Positions 37,531 to 44,894 of a stretch of DNA of 64,000 nucleotides are shown piece after piece. Each line of letters begins with the position of its first letter. The stretch's first letter is position 1. Position numbers and translations under genes: made by a program. The notes under the pieces are model-generated. The model saw nothing but the letters and a program-made list of their open reading frames with translations. It was not told where the DNA came from and made no database searches. Origin of the DNA: Actinophytocola sp044466355 (GTDB lineage: Bacteria; Actinomycetota; Actinomycetes; Mycobacteriales; Pseudonocardiaceae); NCBI RefSeq assembly GCF_044466355.1, contig NZ_JBITMQ010000012.1, forward strand, positions 248,001 to 312,000, given 5' to 3'.

Positions 37531-38025
37531 CTAGCCGATCCAGTAGCGGCGGGTGCGGCCGTCGGTGCTTTCCAGCACACCGCCGCAGTGTTCGATGACC
37601 TTCTGGGACGCCACGTTCGTCTCGCCGCACGTGAGCAGTGCCCGGGTCACGCCGTGGTCGCGGGCCAGCGCCAGGCTCTGACGCAGGATCTCCGTGGCGT
37701 GGCCGCGGCCGCGGTGTTCCGGCAGGACGCAGTAGCCGATGTGACCGCCCTCGACCGCGAGCTGCTCGTCCAGCTCGTAGCGGATCGACGTGCGGCCGAC
37801 GACCACCCCGTCGACCTCCGCCAGCAGGAACGACGCGGGCACCCGGCCGTACGGGTCTTTGCCCGCCTCGACCTCCGCCAGCCGGTGCAGGTAGTACGGC
37901 CACGCCAGGCCCGACAGCCCGAGGCCGAACACGAAGCCCTCCTCGGCGAGCCGTGCGTGCGCCTGCCGGAACACCTGCTCGTCGGCCAGGACCGGTGGCC
38001 GCAGGGTCAGAGCTGGAAGTGCCAT
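37531..38025 (-). CDS. GNAT-family N-acetyltransferase
   Basis: 164 residues. GNAT core with the acetyl-CoA loop VLPEHRGRGHATEILR and the C-terminal NVASQKVIEHCGGVLE. Transfers acetyl from acetyl-CoA to an unknown amine. ATG 38025 overlaps the methyltransferase gene by 19 nt; last gene of the folate/methyltransferase operon. Confidence 0.9.
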   Translation of the reverse strand: MALPALTLRPPVLADEQVFRQAHARLAEEGFVFGLGLSGLAWPYYLHRLAEVEAGKDPYGRVPASFLLAEVDGVVVGRTSIRYELDEQLAVEGGHIGYCVLPEHRGRGHATEILRQSLALARDHGVTRALLTCGETNVASQKVIEHCGGVLESTDGRTRRYWIG

Positions 38026-38873
38026 ACGACCATCACCGGGATCCCCGCGTCCGCGGCCGCCGTCGCCTCCGGGACCAGCGCCGCCAGCGACCACGGCCAC
38101 ACGTCCCACGGGCCCGGATCGGTGGCTCGTTCCCCGGAAGGAGGGGGCAGCACCGGTTCCACGCACCGCCGCACCTGGAAGCCCGCGGCCAGCGCGGCAC
38201 GCACGTAGTCGCCGATCAGGTGGCGGTGGGCCGGTACCCGCACCGGGCGACCTTCGGCGTCCCGCAGGGACGGGACCGCGCCGCGCAGTACGCGTTCCGG
38301 GTGCATGTCCGCGATCACCACGTGCCCGCCCGGCCGCAGCACGCGGGCGAACTCGGCCAGCACCGGCGCCAGCGACGGGACGTGCGTGAGCGCGAGCCCG
38401 CACGTCACCAGGTCCACGGAGCTGTCGGCGACCGGCAGCGCGGTCACGTCGCCGACGCGAAAGTCCGCCGCGGGCAAGCGTTTGCGGGCGTGGTCGAGCA
38501 TGTCCGGGGAGGCGTCCACGCCGATCACGTCGTGGCCGCGGGACGTGAGCAGCGCGGCGTACCGGCCGGTGCCGCACGCGGCGTCGAGCGCCGGGCCCGG
38601 CGGCAGCTCCGCCAGGATCTCCGCGAGCACCGGCTCGTCCACGTCGAACGCCGAGTTCGGGCCGTCGTACGTCGGCGCCCACAGGCCGTACCCGTCGACC
38701 GTGCTGACCGGAGTGGACGTCACGCCCTCGGCCAGGGCCGGGTCGTCGAGCAGCGCACGGATCTCGGCGATCCGCGCCGCCACGAACGCCCGGTCGTGCT
38801 CCCCGCCGAAGGCCCGCAGCAACGCGAGCCCCTCCATCCCCAGCACGTACGACAGCGGCTGTTCATACCCCAC
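38007..38873 (-). CDS. SAM-dependent methyltransferase (class I)
   Basis: 288 residues. SAM motif ALDAACGTGRYAALL, acidic GVDASPDMLDHARKR, VGDVTALPVADSSVDLV and LRPGGHVVIADMHPE. The N-terminal 55 residues are extra. Substrate unknown. GTG 38873; the gene lies 42 bp after the cyclodeaminase gene and overlaps the acetyltransferase. Confidence 0.88.
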   Translation of the reverse strand: MGYEQPLSYVLGMEGLALLRAFGGEHDRAFVAARIAEIRALLDDPALAEGVTSTPVSTVDGYGLWAPTYDGPNSAFDVDEPVLAEILAELPPGPALDAACGTGRYAALLTSRGHDVIGVDASPDMLDHARKRLPAADFRVGDVTALPVADSSVDLVTCGLALTHVPSLAPVLAEFARVLRPGGHVVIADMHPERVLRGAVPSLRDAEGRPVRVPAHRHLIGDYVRAALAAGFQVRRCVEPVLPPPSGERATDPGPWDVWPWSLAALVPEATAAADAGIPVMVVWHFQL

Positions 38874-38915
38874 GCGGCTAGGCTATCCAGCCCACTGCGG
38901 AGGTAGCCAACGGGT

Positions 38916-39338
38916 TTACGAGGTGTTGATCTCCACCAGCACGGTCGCCGCCTTCGCCGCCGCCTCGGCCAGCAGTTCGCCGACGCGGGCGTCGCCGAGG
39001 AGCCTCGGGTTGCCGTTCGCGACCAGCTCACGGGCCAGTTCCGCCACGCGCGTGGCGGCTGCCGCGATCTCCCGGGGCACCTCGGTCGCCGCGGCCAGCG
39101 CAGCCTTCCGCGCCTCGCCCCGCGCCGCCAGGAACGCCGTGTAGGCGGCCGCGTCGGCGTCGGCCAGCCGCAGCAGCGCCGCCCGCAGCTCGTCGGCGGT
39201 CGTGGCCGTCGGTTCGTCGTCGGCGAAGCGGGCCGCCATCGCCACCAGGGCCGCGGCCGAGGCGGCGGACGTCGCCGCCACCGCCCCGCCGCCCGGTGCC
39301 GCCGTTCGTGCCGCCACCGCGTCCAGGAAGGACTTCAT
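38916..39338 (-). CDS. Cyclodeaminase/cyclohydrolase family protein (FTCD C-domain-like)
   Basis: 140 residues. APGGGAVAATSAASAAALVAMAA is the folate-binding Gly-rich start of formiminotetrahydrofolate cyclodeaminase/FchA; the rest is helical. Likely interconverts methenyl-THF and formyl- or formimino-THF. It is shorter than usual (about 200) and may be a minimal form. ATG 39338 overlaps the Fhs stop (ATGA), so the two are coupled in a one-carbon pathway. Confidence 0.82.
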   Translation of the reverse strand: MKSFLDAVAARTAAPGGGAVAATSAASAAALVAMAARFADDEPTATTADELRAALLRLADADAAAYTAFLAARGEARKAALAAATEVPREIAAAATRVAELARELVANGNPRLLGDARVGELLAEAAAKAATVLVEINTS

Positions 39339-41032
39339 GACAGCCCGACGATCTCGCCGTCGTCGTCCAGGTCGATCCGGGTCGCCGCGGGAGCCGAGCC
39401 GAGGCCCGGCATGGTCCGCATGTCGCCGCAGATCGGGTAGACGAACCCGGCGCCGACCGACGCGCGCACCTCGCGCACCGGCAGCGTCCAGCCGGTCGGC
39501 GCGCCGAGCAGCTTCGGGTCCGACGAGATCGACAGGTGCGTCTTCGCCATGCACACCGGCAGGTCGCCGAAACCGTTGCGCTCGAACCGGTCCAGCTGCC
39601 TGCGCGCGGCGGGGGCGTAGCTGACGCCGTCCGCCCCGTACACGCGCTTCGCGATCGTCTCGATCTTCTCCCGCAGCGGCGCCGACGACGGGTACAGCAG
39701 CTGGAACTCGCTCGGCTCGTCCGCCGCCTCGGCGACCGCCTCCGCCAGCTCGACCGCGCCGGCGCCGCCGTCGGAGAAGTGGGTGGACACGGCGACCTTC
39801 GCGCCCATCTCCTCGGCGATCTCGCGGATCACGGCGTGCTCGGAGGCGAAGTCGCCGGGGAACGCGTTGATCGCGACGACCGGGGAGACGCCGTGCATGC
39901 GGATGTTCTCGATCTGTTTGCGCAGGTTCGCCGCGCCCGCGTGCACGTCGTCGGGGTTCTCGGCGAGGAGGTCCGCTGGCAGCGGCTTGCCCGCCACGAT
40001 CTTGAACTTGCCCGAGTGCGCCTTGAGTGCGCGCACGGTCGCGACCAGCACGGCCGCGTCCGGCGCCTCCCCGGACACCCGGCACTTGATGTTGAAGAAC
40101 CGTTCCGCGCCCATGTCGGCGCCGAACCCGGCCTCGGTGATGAGGTAGTCACCGGTCCGCAGCCCGATCAGGTCCGCGACGACGGAGGAGTTGCCGGTGG
40201 CGATGTTCCCGAATGGTCCACAGTGGACCAGTACGGGTGTGTTCTCCAGGGTCTGCATGAGGTTCGGTTTGATGGCCTCCCGCAGCAGCACCGTCATCGC
40301 GCCGGCGGTCTCCAGCTGTTCCGCGGTGACCGGTTCACCGTCGGTGGTGTAGCCGACGACGATCCGCCCGAGCCGCTCGCGGAGGTCGTCGAGCCCGGTG
40401 GTGAGCGCGAGTGCGGCCATCACCTCGGACGCGGCGGTGATGTCGAAGCCGGTCTGGCGGGTGACGCCGTCGGCCTTGGCGCCGAGCCCGATCACGATGT
40501 TGCGCAGCGCGCGGTCGTTCATGTCGAGCACGCGCCGCCAGGTGATCTCACCGACGTCGAGGCCGAGCGCGTTGCCCTGGTGGAGGTGGTTGTCGACCAT
40601 CGCGGCGAGCAGGTTGTGCGCGGCCGTGACGGCGTGCATGTCGCCGGTGAGGTGCAGGTTCAGCAGCTCCATCGGCACGACCTGGGCGTACCCGCCGCCC
40701 GCGGCGCCGCCCTTGATGCCCAGCGTCGGGCCCATGGACGGCTGGCGGACGGCGATGGTGGCCTGCTTGCCGACGTGTTTGAAACCCTGGCCCAGCCCGA
40801 CGGTGGTGGTCGTCTTGCCCTCGCCGAGCGGGGTCGGCGTGATGGCGCTGACCAGCACGTACTTGGCGCGTGGCGCGTCGGAGAGCTCGTGGATCGCGCC
40901 CAGTCCGATCTTCATCACGTCGCGTCCGTAGGGCTCCAGCAGGTGCGGTGGCAGCCCCATGTCGGCGGCGACGTCGTCGATGGGCTTGAGCTTCGCGCCA
41001 CGCGCGATCTCCAGGTCGGTGGGGAAGGTCAT
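39335..41032 (-). CDS. fhs: Formate-tetrahydrofolate ligase
   Basis: 565 residues. ATP loop TPTPLGEGKTTTTVGL, folate/formate segments RQPSMGPTLGIKGGAAGGGY and HLTGDMHAVTAAHNL, and the end region CGDMRTMPGLGSAPAA. It joins formate to THF using ATP, giving 10-formyl-THF in the cytosol. ATG 41032 has GAGGAG 7 nt upstream. First gene of the four-gene minus-strand set. Fhs is not universal in actinobacteria; its presence with cyclodeaminase suggests formate assimilation or histidine/purine-derived one-carbon use. Confidence 0.95.
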   Translation of the reverse strand: MTFPTDLEIARGAKLKPIDDVAADMGLPPHLLEPYGRDVMKIGLGAIHELSDAPRAKYVLVSAITPTPLGEGKTTTTVGLGQGFKHVGKQATIAVRQPSMGPTLGIKGGAAGGGYAQVVPMELLNLHLTGDMHAVTAAHNLLAAMVDNHLHQGNALGLDVGEITWRRVLDMNDRALRNIVIGLGAKADGVTRQTGFDITAASEVMAALALTTGLDDLRERLGRIVVGYTTDGEPVTAEQLETAGAMTVLLREAIKPNLMQTLENTPVLVHCGPFGNIATGNSSVVADLIGLRTGDYLITEAGFGADMGAERFFNIKCRVSGEAPDAAVLVATVRALKAHSGKFKIVAGKPLPADLLAENPDDVHAGAANLRKQIENIRMHGVSPVVAINAFPGDFASEHAVIREIAEEMGAKVAVSTHFSDGGAGAVELAEAVAEAADEPSEFQLLYPSSAPLREKIETIAKRVYGADGVSYAPAARRQLDRFERNGFGDLPVCMAKTHLSISSDPKLLGAPTGWTLPVREVRASVGAGFVYPICGDMRTMPGLGSAPAATRIDLDDDGEIVGLS

Positions 41033-41104
41033 GAATGCGCTCCTCGGGATCACCGGTGTGCTGCCCGCCAGTCAACCAGCGCGCGCGGATCCGTGCCGCA
41101 ACGG

Positions 41105-41743
41105 TCAGAGCCGGGTCGCCGTGAACAGGCGGCGGGCGGCGTGTTCGTCGCCGGTGACGGTGAGCCGGCCGCTGTCGATGGCGGTGGCGAGGGCCTGGGC
41201 GTCGCCGATGACGTCGTCCAACGTGTCGGAGTCGGTGTCGACGGTCGCGTCCGGGGTGGTGGGCTCACCTCGGCGCACGTCGGTCAGCTCGCCGTCGGTG
41301 ACGCGGACGGTGAAGCGGTTGCGGCCGAGGCGTACCTCGTAGGTCGCGGTCCACGACTCGTCCGGGCGGAAGAAGCTGCGCAGCTTGAGCATGGCCGAGT
41401 CCGCGCCGACGTGTTCGTCGGACGGCTCTGGCGACTCCGCGCCCCACCGGCCCAGTGCGACGATGACGTCCTCCAGGCGGGCGCCCCACTCGGTCAGCTC
41501 GTACACCTGGGAGCTCGCGGGCGGCGCCAGCGTGCGGCGGCGCAGGATGCCGGTGTCCTCCAGCTCACGCAGCCGCTGGGCCAGGATCTTCGGGCCCGCG
41601 CCGGGCAGCCCCTCCTGCAGGTCGGTGAACCTCTTCGGGCCGAGCAGCAGTTCGCGGACGATCAACATCGACCAGCGTTCGCCGACGTGGTCGAGCGCGG
41701 TCGCGATCGCGCAGCCGTCGTGGTACCGGCGGGTCGTCGCCAT
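41105..41743 (-). CDS. HxlR-family winged-helix regulator with C-terminal SCP2-like domain
   Basis: About 212 residues. HxlR domain (GERWSMLIVRELLLGPKRFTDLQEGLPGAGPKILAQRLRELE) followed by an SCP2-like ligand-binding half (VRLGRNRFTVRVTDGEL). ATG 41743 chosen; ATGs at 41752 and 41767 are also in frame. Divergent from the tautomerase gene with a 38-bp dyad between them, its likely operator. Confidence 0.9.
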   Translation of the reverse strand: MATTRRYHDGCAIATALDHVGERWSMLIVRELLLGPKRFTDLQEGLPGAGPKILAQRLRELEDTGILRRRTLAPPASSQVYELTEWGARLEDVIVALGRWGAESPEPSDEHVGADSAMLKLRSFFRPDESWTATYEVRLGRNRFTVRVTDGELTDVRRGEPTTPDATVDTDSDTLDDVIGDAQALATAIDSGRLTVTGDEHAARRLFTATRL

Positions 41744-41773
41744 GGTTCCCATCGTACACATTCGCACTTGCTC

Positions 41774-41802
41774 TTGACCGCATTTACACTTTCAGTTAGG
41801 AA
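41774..41802 (+). promoter_or_regulatory. Promoter of the tautomerase gene
   Basis: -35 TTGACC (41774-41779), 17-bp spacer, -10 TAGGAA (41797-41802). The -10 lies in the left arm of the dyad at 41788-41825. Confidence 0.55.
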
Positions 41803-41825
41803 TGAAGTACTTCCTAAAAGAAAGT
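41788..41825. promoter_or_regulatory. 38-bp nested dyad, likely HxlR operator
   Basis: Outer arms ACTTTC (41788-41793) and GAAAGT (41820-41825); inner arms TTAGGAA (41796-41802) and TTCCTAA (41811-41817); all perfect, sharing one centre. It overlaps the -10 and ends just before the AGGAGG site of the tautomerase gene, so binding would block transcription. Confidence 0.75.
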
Positions 41826-41835
41826 AGGAGGAGTG

Positions 41836-42243
41836 ATGCCACAGATGTTCGTGGAGGCGCCGGAAGGCGTCCAGCCGGCGGCGAAGCGGAAGATGATGCG
41901 TGCGATCACGGAGGCGATCGACGAGGCGTACCCGATTCCCGACGTACGGGTCTGGCTGCGTGAGTACCCGCCGGACAACGTCGCGACGGACGGGCGGATC
42001 GGCGCCGAGCCGGTCAAGCCGGTCTGTTTCCTCGAGGCACCCGAGCTGACGAGCCTCGAGGCCAAGTCGGCGATGGTCACGAAGATCCTCGCCGCGGTCG
42101 ACGAGGCCTACCGCGACCTCGCCAACACCGAGGAGACGCTGATCCTGATGAACCACTACCCGCTGGAGAACGCGGCGTGGGCGGGCAGGCTCGGCTCCGA
42201 GATGCCGGAGGTGGTGGCGGCCATCGAGAAGCTGAACGCGTAA
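41836..42243 (+). CDS. Tautomerase-superfamily protein (4-OT/MSAD-like)
   Basis: 135 residues from ATG 41836. This start is chosen because it puts Pro right after Met (MPQMFVEAPEG), and Pro1 is the catalytic base of the tautomerase superfamily; AGGAGG (41826-41831) precedes it. Two beta-alpha-beta halves about 1-65 and 66-130 (FLEAPELTSLEAKSAMVTKI). It probably tautomerises or dehalogenates a small unsaturated acid. Repressed by HxlR from the shared operator (inference). Confidence 0.85.
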   Translation: MPQMFVEAPEGVQPAAKRKMMRAITEAIDEAYPIPDVRVWLREYPPDNVATDGRIGAEPVKPVCFLEAPELTSLEAKSAMVTKILAAVDEAYRDLANTEETLILMNHYPLENAAWAGRLGSEMPEVVAAIEKLNA

Positions 42244-42259
42244 CCCGCCCCACAGACAC

Positions 42260-42366
42260 CGCGAGTCGCGTTGTCAGACATACCGAGTTGTGTGTTTCGT
42301 GCACATGCCCGACGAGCGCATCTGCACGAGACGTACGACTCGCCATGTCTGGGCGCGCGACTCGCG
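42260..42366 (+). repeat. Single CGCGAGTCGCG long-hairpin element
   Basis: 107 bp, starting CGCGAGTCGCG (42260-42270) and ending CGCGACTCGCG (42356-42366). The two halves pair along most of their length, e.g. AGACAT with ATGTCT, CGAGT with ACTCG, TCGTGC with GCACGA, ATGC with GCAT. Same family as the block at 29981-30411, and again between convergent genes (stops at 42243 and 42419). Confidence 0.85.
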
Positions 42367-42418
42367 GGTTCTGGACCGGACGGGGTTACTCTCGCGGGGA
42401 AGCTTGTGACGTGGCTGG

Positions 42419-43504
42419 CTAGACGACCACGGCGCGCAGGCGGTCCGCCACGTCTTCCGGGAGGACGTCGGTGATGAAGGCGCCCATGCCGGTCTCCGAA
42501 CCCGCCAGGTACTTCAGCTTGTCGGCGGCCCGCTGGATCGACGACACCTGCAGGTGCAGGTACGCGTGCGCACGCAGCGGGTCCGACACCGGCGCCTGGT
42601 GCCACGCCGCCACGTACGGCAACGGCTGCGCGTACAACCCGTCGAGGCGGCGGAGCACGTCCAGGTACAGCAGGGCGAAGTCGTCGCGTTCCGAGTCGGT
42701 CAGGGACGGGATGTCGTGGACGCGGCGGTGGGGGTAGACGTGCACCTCCACGGGCCAGCGGGCGTACGCCGGGACGAAGGCGGTCCAGTGCGCGGACGTC
42801 GCGACCACCCGGGTGCCCGAGTCACGTTCGCCAGCCAGGACGTCCGTGAACAGGTTGCGGTCGGTGCGGGCGTGGTACGACGCCGCGTTGCCCAGCATCT
42901 GGCGGCTCTTCGGCGTCACGAACGGGTACGCGTAGATCTGGCCGTGCGGGTGCGCGAGCGTCACCCCGATCGCCTCGCCGCGGTTCTCGAACGGGAAGAC
43001 CTGCTCCACGCCCGGCAAGGCGGCGAGCGCCGCGGTGCGGTCCGCCCACGTGTCCACGACGAGCCGGGCGTGTTCCGGCTTCAGCGTCGCGAACGCGGCG
43101 TCGTGGTCGCTCGTGAAGCACACCACCTCGCAGCGGCCGACGCCCGGCCGGTGCTCCACCAACGGTGGCAGGCCGGGGCCCGCGTCGCCGACCGCGTGCA
43201 TGGACAGCGACGGGAAGCGGTTCTCGAACACCACGACGTCGTAGTCCGGGGACGGGATCTCCGTGTGGCGGTCCGGTGTGGACGGGCAGAGCGGGCAGTC
43301 GGTGGTCGGCGGGTGGTAGGTGCGGGTCTGCCGGTGCGCGGCCAGGATCACCCACTCGTCGAGCACCGGGTCGTGCCGCATCTGCGACGCCGTCGACACC
43401 GGGTCGAGCCGGCGCGGGTCGTGCGGTTCGCGCGCGGGGGCGGTGTCGTGGTCGAAGTAGATGATCTCCCGGCCGTCGGCCAGACGTGCCTCGGTTCGCT
43501 TCAC
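42419..43504 (-). CDS. galT: Galactose-1-phosphate uridylyltransferase
   Basis: 361 residues. Zinc-type CPLC (with later His), FENRFPSLS, and the active-site AHPHGQIYAYP, where the second His is uridylylated. Converts galactose-1-phosphate and UDP-glucose to UDP-galactose and glucose-1-phosphate (Leloir pathway). GTG 43504 overlaps the DeoR stop (GTGA). It uses galactose released by the GH36 enzyme at 47996-50071. No galK or galE is in the window. Confidence 0.95.
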   Translation of the reverse strand: MKRTEARLADGREIIYFDHDTAPAREPHDPRRLDPVSTASQMRHDPVLDEWVILAAHRQTRTYHPPTTDCPLCPSTPDRHTEIPSPDYDVVVFENRFPSLSMHAVGDAGPGLPPLVEHRPGVGRCEVVCFTSDHDAAFATLKPEHARLVVDTWADRTAALAALPGVEQVFPFENRGEAIGVTLAHPHGQIYAYPFVTPKSRQMLGNAASYHARTDRNLFTDVLAGERDSGTRVVATSAHWTAFVPAYARWPVEVHVYPHRRVHDIPSLTDSERDDFALLYLDVLRRLDGLYAQPLPYVAAWHQAPVSDPLRAHAYLHLQVSSIQRAADKLKYLAGSETGMGAFITDVLPEDVADRLRAVVV

Positions 43505-44286
43505 TTGACCGCCTCGACGTTGACGATGCGCAGGTCGTCGACGTGCTCCGCGAGAATCTCCCTGCCGTCGGCGGGCAGGCCGTCGTCGGTGATCACCACG
43601 TCCGCGTCGGCGAGCCGGGCGATCGTCGACAGCCCGACCATGCCCCACTTGGTGTGGTCGGCGAGCACGACGAGGCCGCGGCCCGCCGCGACCAGCGCGC
43701 GGTCGGTGTCGGCCTCGAGGAGGTTCGGCGTGGTGAACCCGGCGCGCTCCGCCATCCCGTGCACGCCGAGGAACACGATGTCCAGGTGCAGCTGCGCGAG
43801 CGCGGACACCGCGATCGGCCCGACCAGCGCGTCCGACGGGGTGCGCACACCGCCGACCACGACCACGTTCTGGTCCGTGCGCGGTGGCGCGTGCAGCACG
43901 TCCGCGATCCGCATCGAGTTCGTGACGATCGTGAGTCCGTCGACCGCGCGCAGCGCGTGCGCGAGCGCCCACGTCGTGGTCCCGGCCGACAGCCCGACGG
44001 CGGTGCCGGGGGAGACCAGCTCGACCGCGGCGCGCGCGATCGCCTCCTTCTCCGGTTGCTGCCGCAGCGACTTGGCCTCGAAGCCGGGTTCCTCGGTGCT
44101 GGCCGAGCGGGCGCGGGTCGCGCCGCCGTGCACCTTGTCCAGCAGCCCCTGTTGCGCGAGTGCGTCCAGGTCCCTGCGGATCGTCATGTCGGAGACGCCG
44201 AGCATCTGCGCGAACTCGATGACCCGGACCGCGCCCCGCCTGTGGATCTCCTCGACGATCCGGGCTTGCCTCTCCGCTGCCAGCAT
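43501..44286 (-). CDS. DeoR-family transcriptional regulator
   Basis: 261 residues. HTH near 5-55 (EFAQMLGVSDMTIRRDLDALAQQGLL) and the DeoR sugar-phosphate-sensing domain (GLSAGTTTWALAHAL, VVVVGGVRTPSDALVG, LADHTKWG). ATG 44286. Its position with galT and divergent from the sugar ABC/GH36 operon suggests that it represses both and responds to a galactose phosphate. Confidence 0.92.
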   Translation of the reverse strand: MLAAERQARIVEEIHRRGAVRVIEFAQMLGVSDMTIRRDLDALAQQGLLDKVHGGATRARSASTEEPGFEAKSLRQQPEKEAIARAAVELVSPGTAVGLSAGTTTWALAHALRAVDGLTIVTNSMRIADVLHAPPRTDQNVVVVGGVRTPSDALVGPIAVSALAQLHLDIVFLGVHGMAERAGFTTPNLLEADTDRALVAAGRGLVVLADHTKWGMVGLSTIARLADADVVITDDGLPADGREILAEHVDDLRIVNVEAVK

Positions 44287-44539
44287 TGCCTCTCCCAACC
44301 GGTAGGGCACCCCCGGGTCGATCGCCGGTTCAATCATAAACCGACTCATTCGCACAGGCCTAGACGCCAGCATCGCACACCCCGATCCGCCGACCGTACC
44401 GGTCGTTTCCTGGGGCAATCCTCGTACCGATGTGGACACGTCGCCTGTTGATCCGACGTTTGCGCCAACCCCGTGCCTCGCTCATGTTGACATATGTGCG
44501 CACGTGCGGGAAGTGGAGGAACCGCGTGTCCGGCCGAAC

Positions 44540-44589
44540 GCGGTGGAGGACGAAGTCGATGACTGTGCATCACCGCAGTCCTCCACCGC
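44540..44589. other. Hairpin A of the galactoside leader
   Basis: GCGGTGGAGGAC (44540-44551) and its complement (44578-44589), 12 perfect bp, 26-nt loop. Six bases before hairpin B. Confidence 0.65.
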
Positions 44590-44595
44590 ACCGGC

Positions 44596-44626
44596 CGGTC
44601 GCGGTGTGCGGTGAACACCGCGACCG
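44596..44626. other. Hairpin B of the galactoside leader
   Basis: CGGTCGCGGTGT (44596-44607) and ACACCGCGACCG (44615-44626), 12 perfect bp, 7-nt loop, no U-run. With hairpin A it could form a small RNA, an attenuator or a terminator. Confidence 0.65.
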
Positions 44627-44664
44627 AAGCCCACCACCTGGCCCGGGTGGCAGCGGGTCCCGTA

Positions 44665-44678
44665 ATGGTCCAGACCAT
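44665..44678. promoter_or_regulatory. DasR-like (dre) palindrome
   Basis: ATGGTC-CA-GACCAT. The DasR site of actinomycetes is ACTGGTCTAGACCACT, so TGGTC and GACCA match exactly and the centre is CA instead of TA. It suggests control by amino-sugar status, common upstream of sugar-uptake genes. Confidence 0.55.
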
Positions 44679-44770
44679 ATCGCCGCAGGGTGTGACCAGG
44701 CAAGAGCGCTCAGAGATCGGACGTCTACGGAGCGTGCATCGCATGTCAACCAGGTGAACGGGATAGGTCA

Positions 44771-44790
44771 CGAAACCACCACCGGTTTCG
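44771..44790. promoter_or_regulatory. CGAAACC-N6-GGTTTCG operator candidate
   Basis: Perfect 7-bp arms at 44771-44777 and 44784-44790, directly before -35 TTGACA (44801). A third half-site GGTTTCG lies at 44828-44834 near the expected -10. This arrangement fits a repressor such as the divergent DeoR protein. Confidence 0.6.
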
Positions 44791-44894
44791 CGTCGCCCCC
44801 TTGACAGGCGCCCGCGTCGCCCGCAATGGTTTCGATTCTGAGAGGTCACGTTCACAAGTGTTGGTTTTCTGGCCGCTCCCTGAGGAGGCGCACA

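Larger units (their letters stand above)
44287..44894. other. 608-bp divergent control region of the galactoside locus
   Basis: No gene is supported. It contains two strong hairpins, a DasR-like palindrome, an inverted repeat with a third half-site and a -35 TTGACA at 44801-44806 (listed separately). With 17-18-bp spacing the -10 would be near 44824-44830 (CAATGG/AATGGT), which is weak. The leader is unusually long for this compact genome. Confidence 0.6.

Noticed and set aside
37338..37598. Small plus-strand gene across the tandem repeats
   Set aside because: Composition follows the repeat, it runs into the convergent acetyltransferase gene, and no homology is recognisable.
44432..44614. 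Small open frames in the galactoside leader
   Set aside because: No ribosome sites or homology; the DNA is better explained by hairpins and operators.
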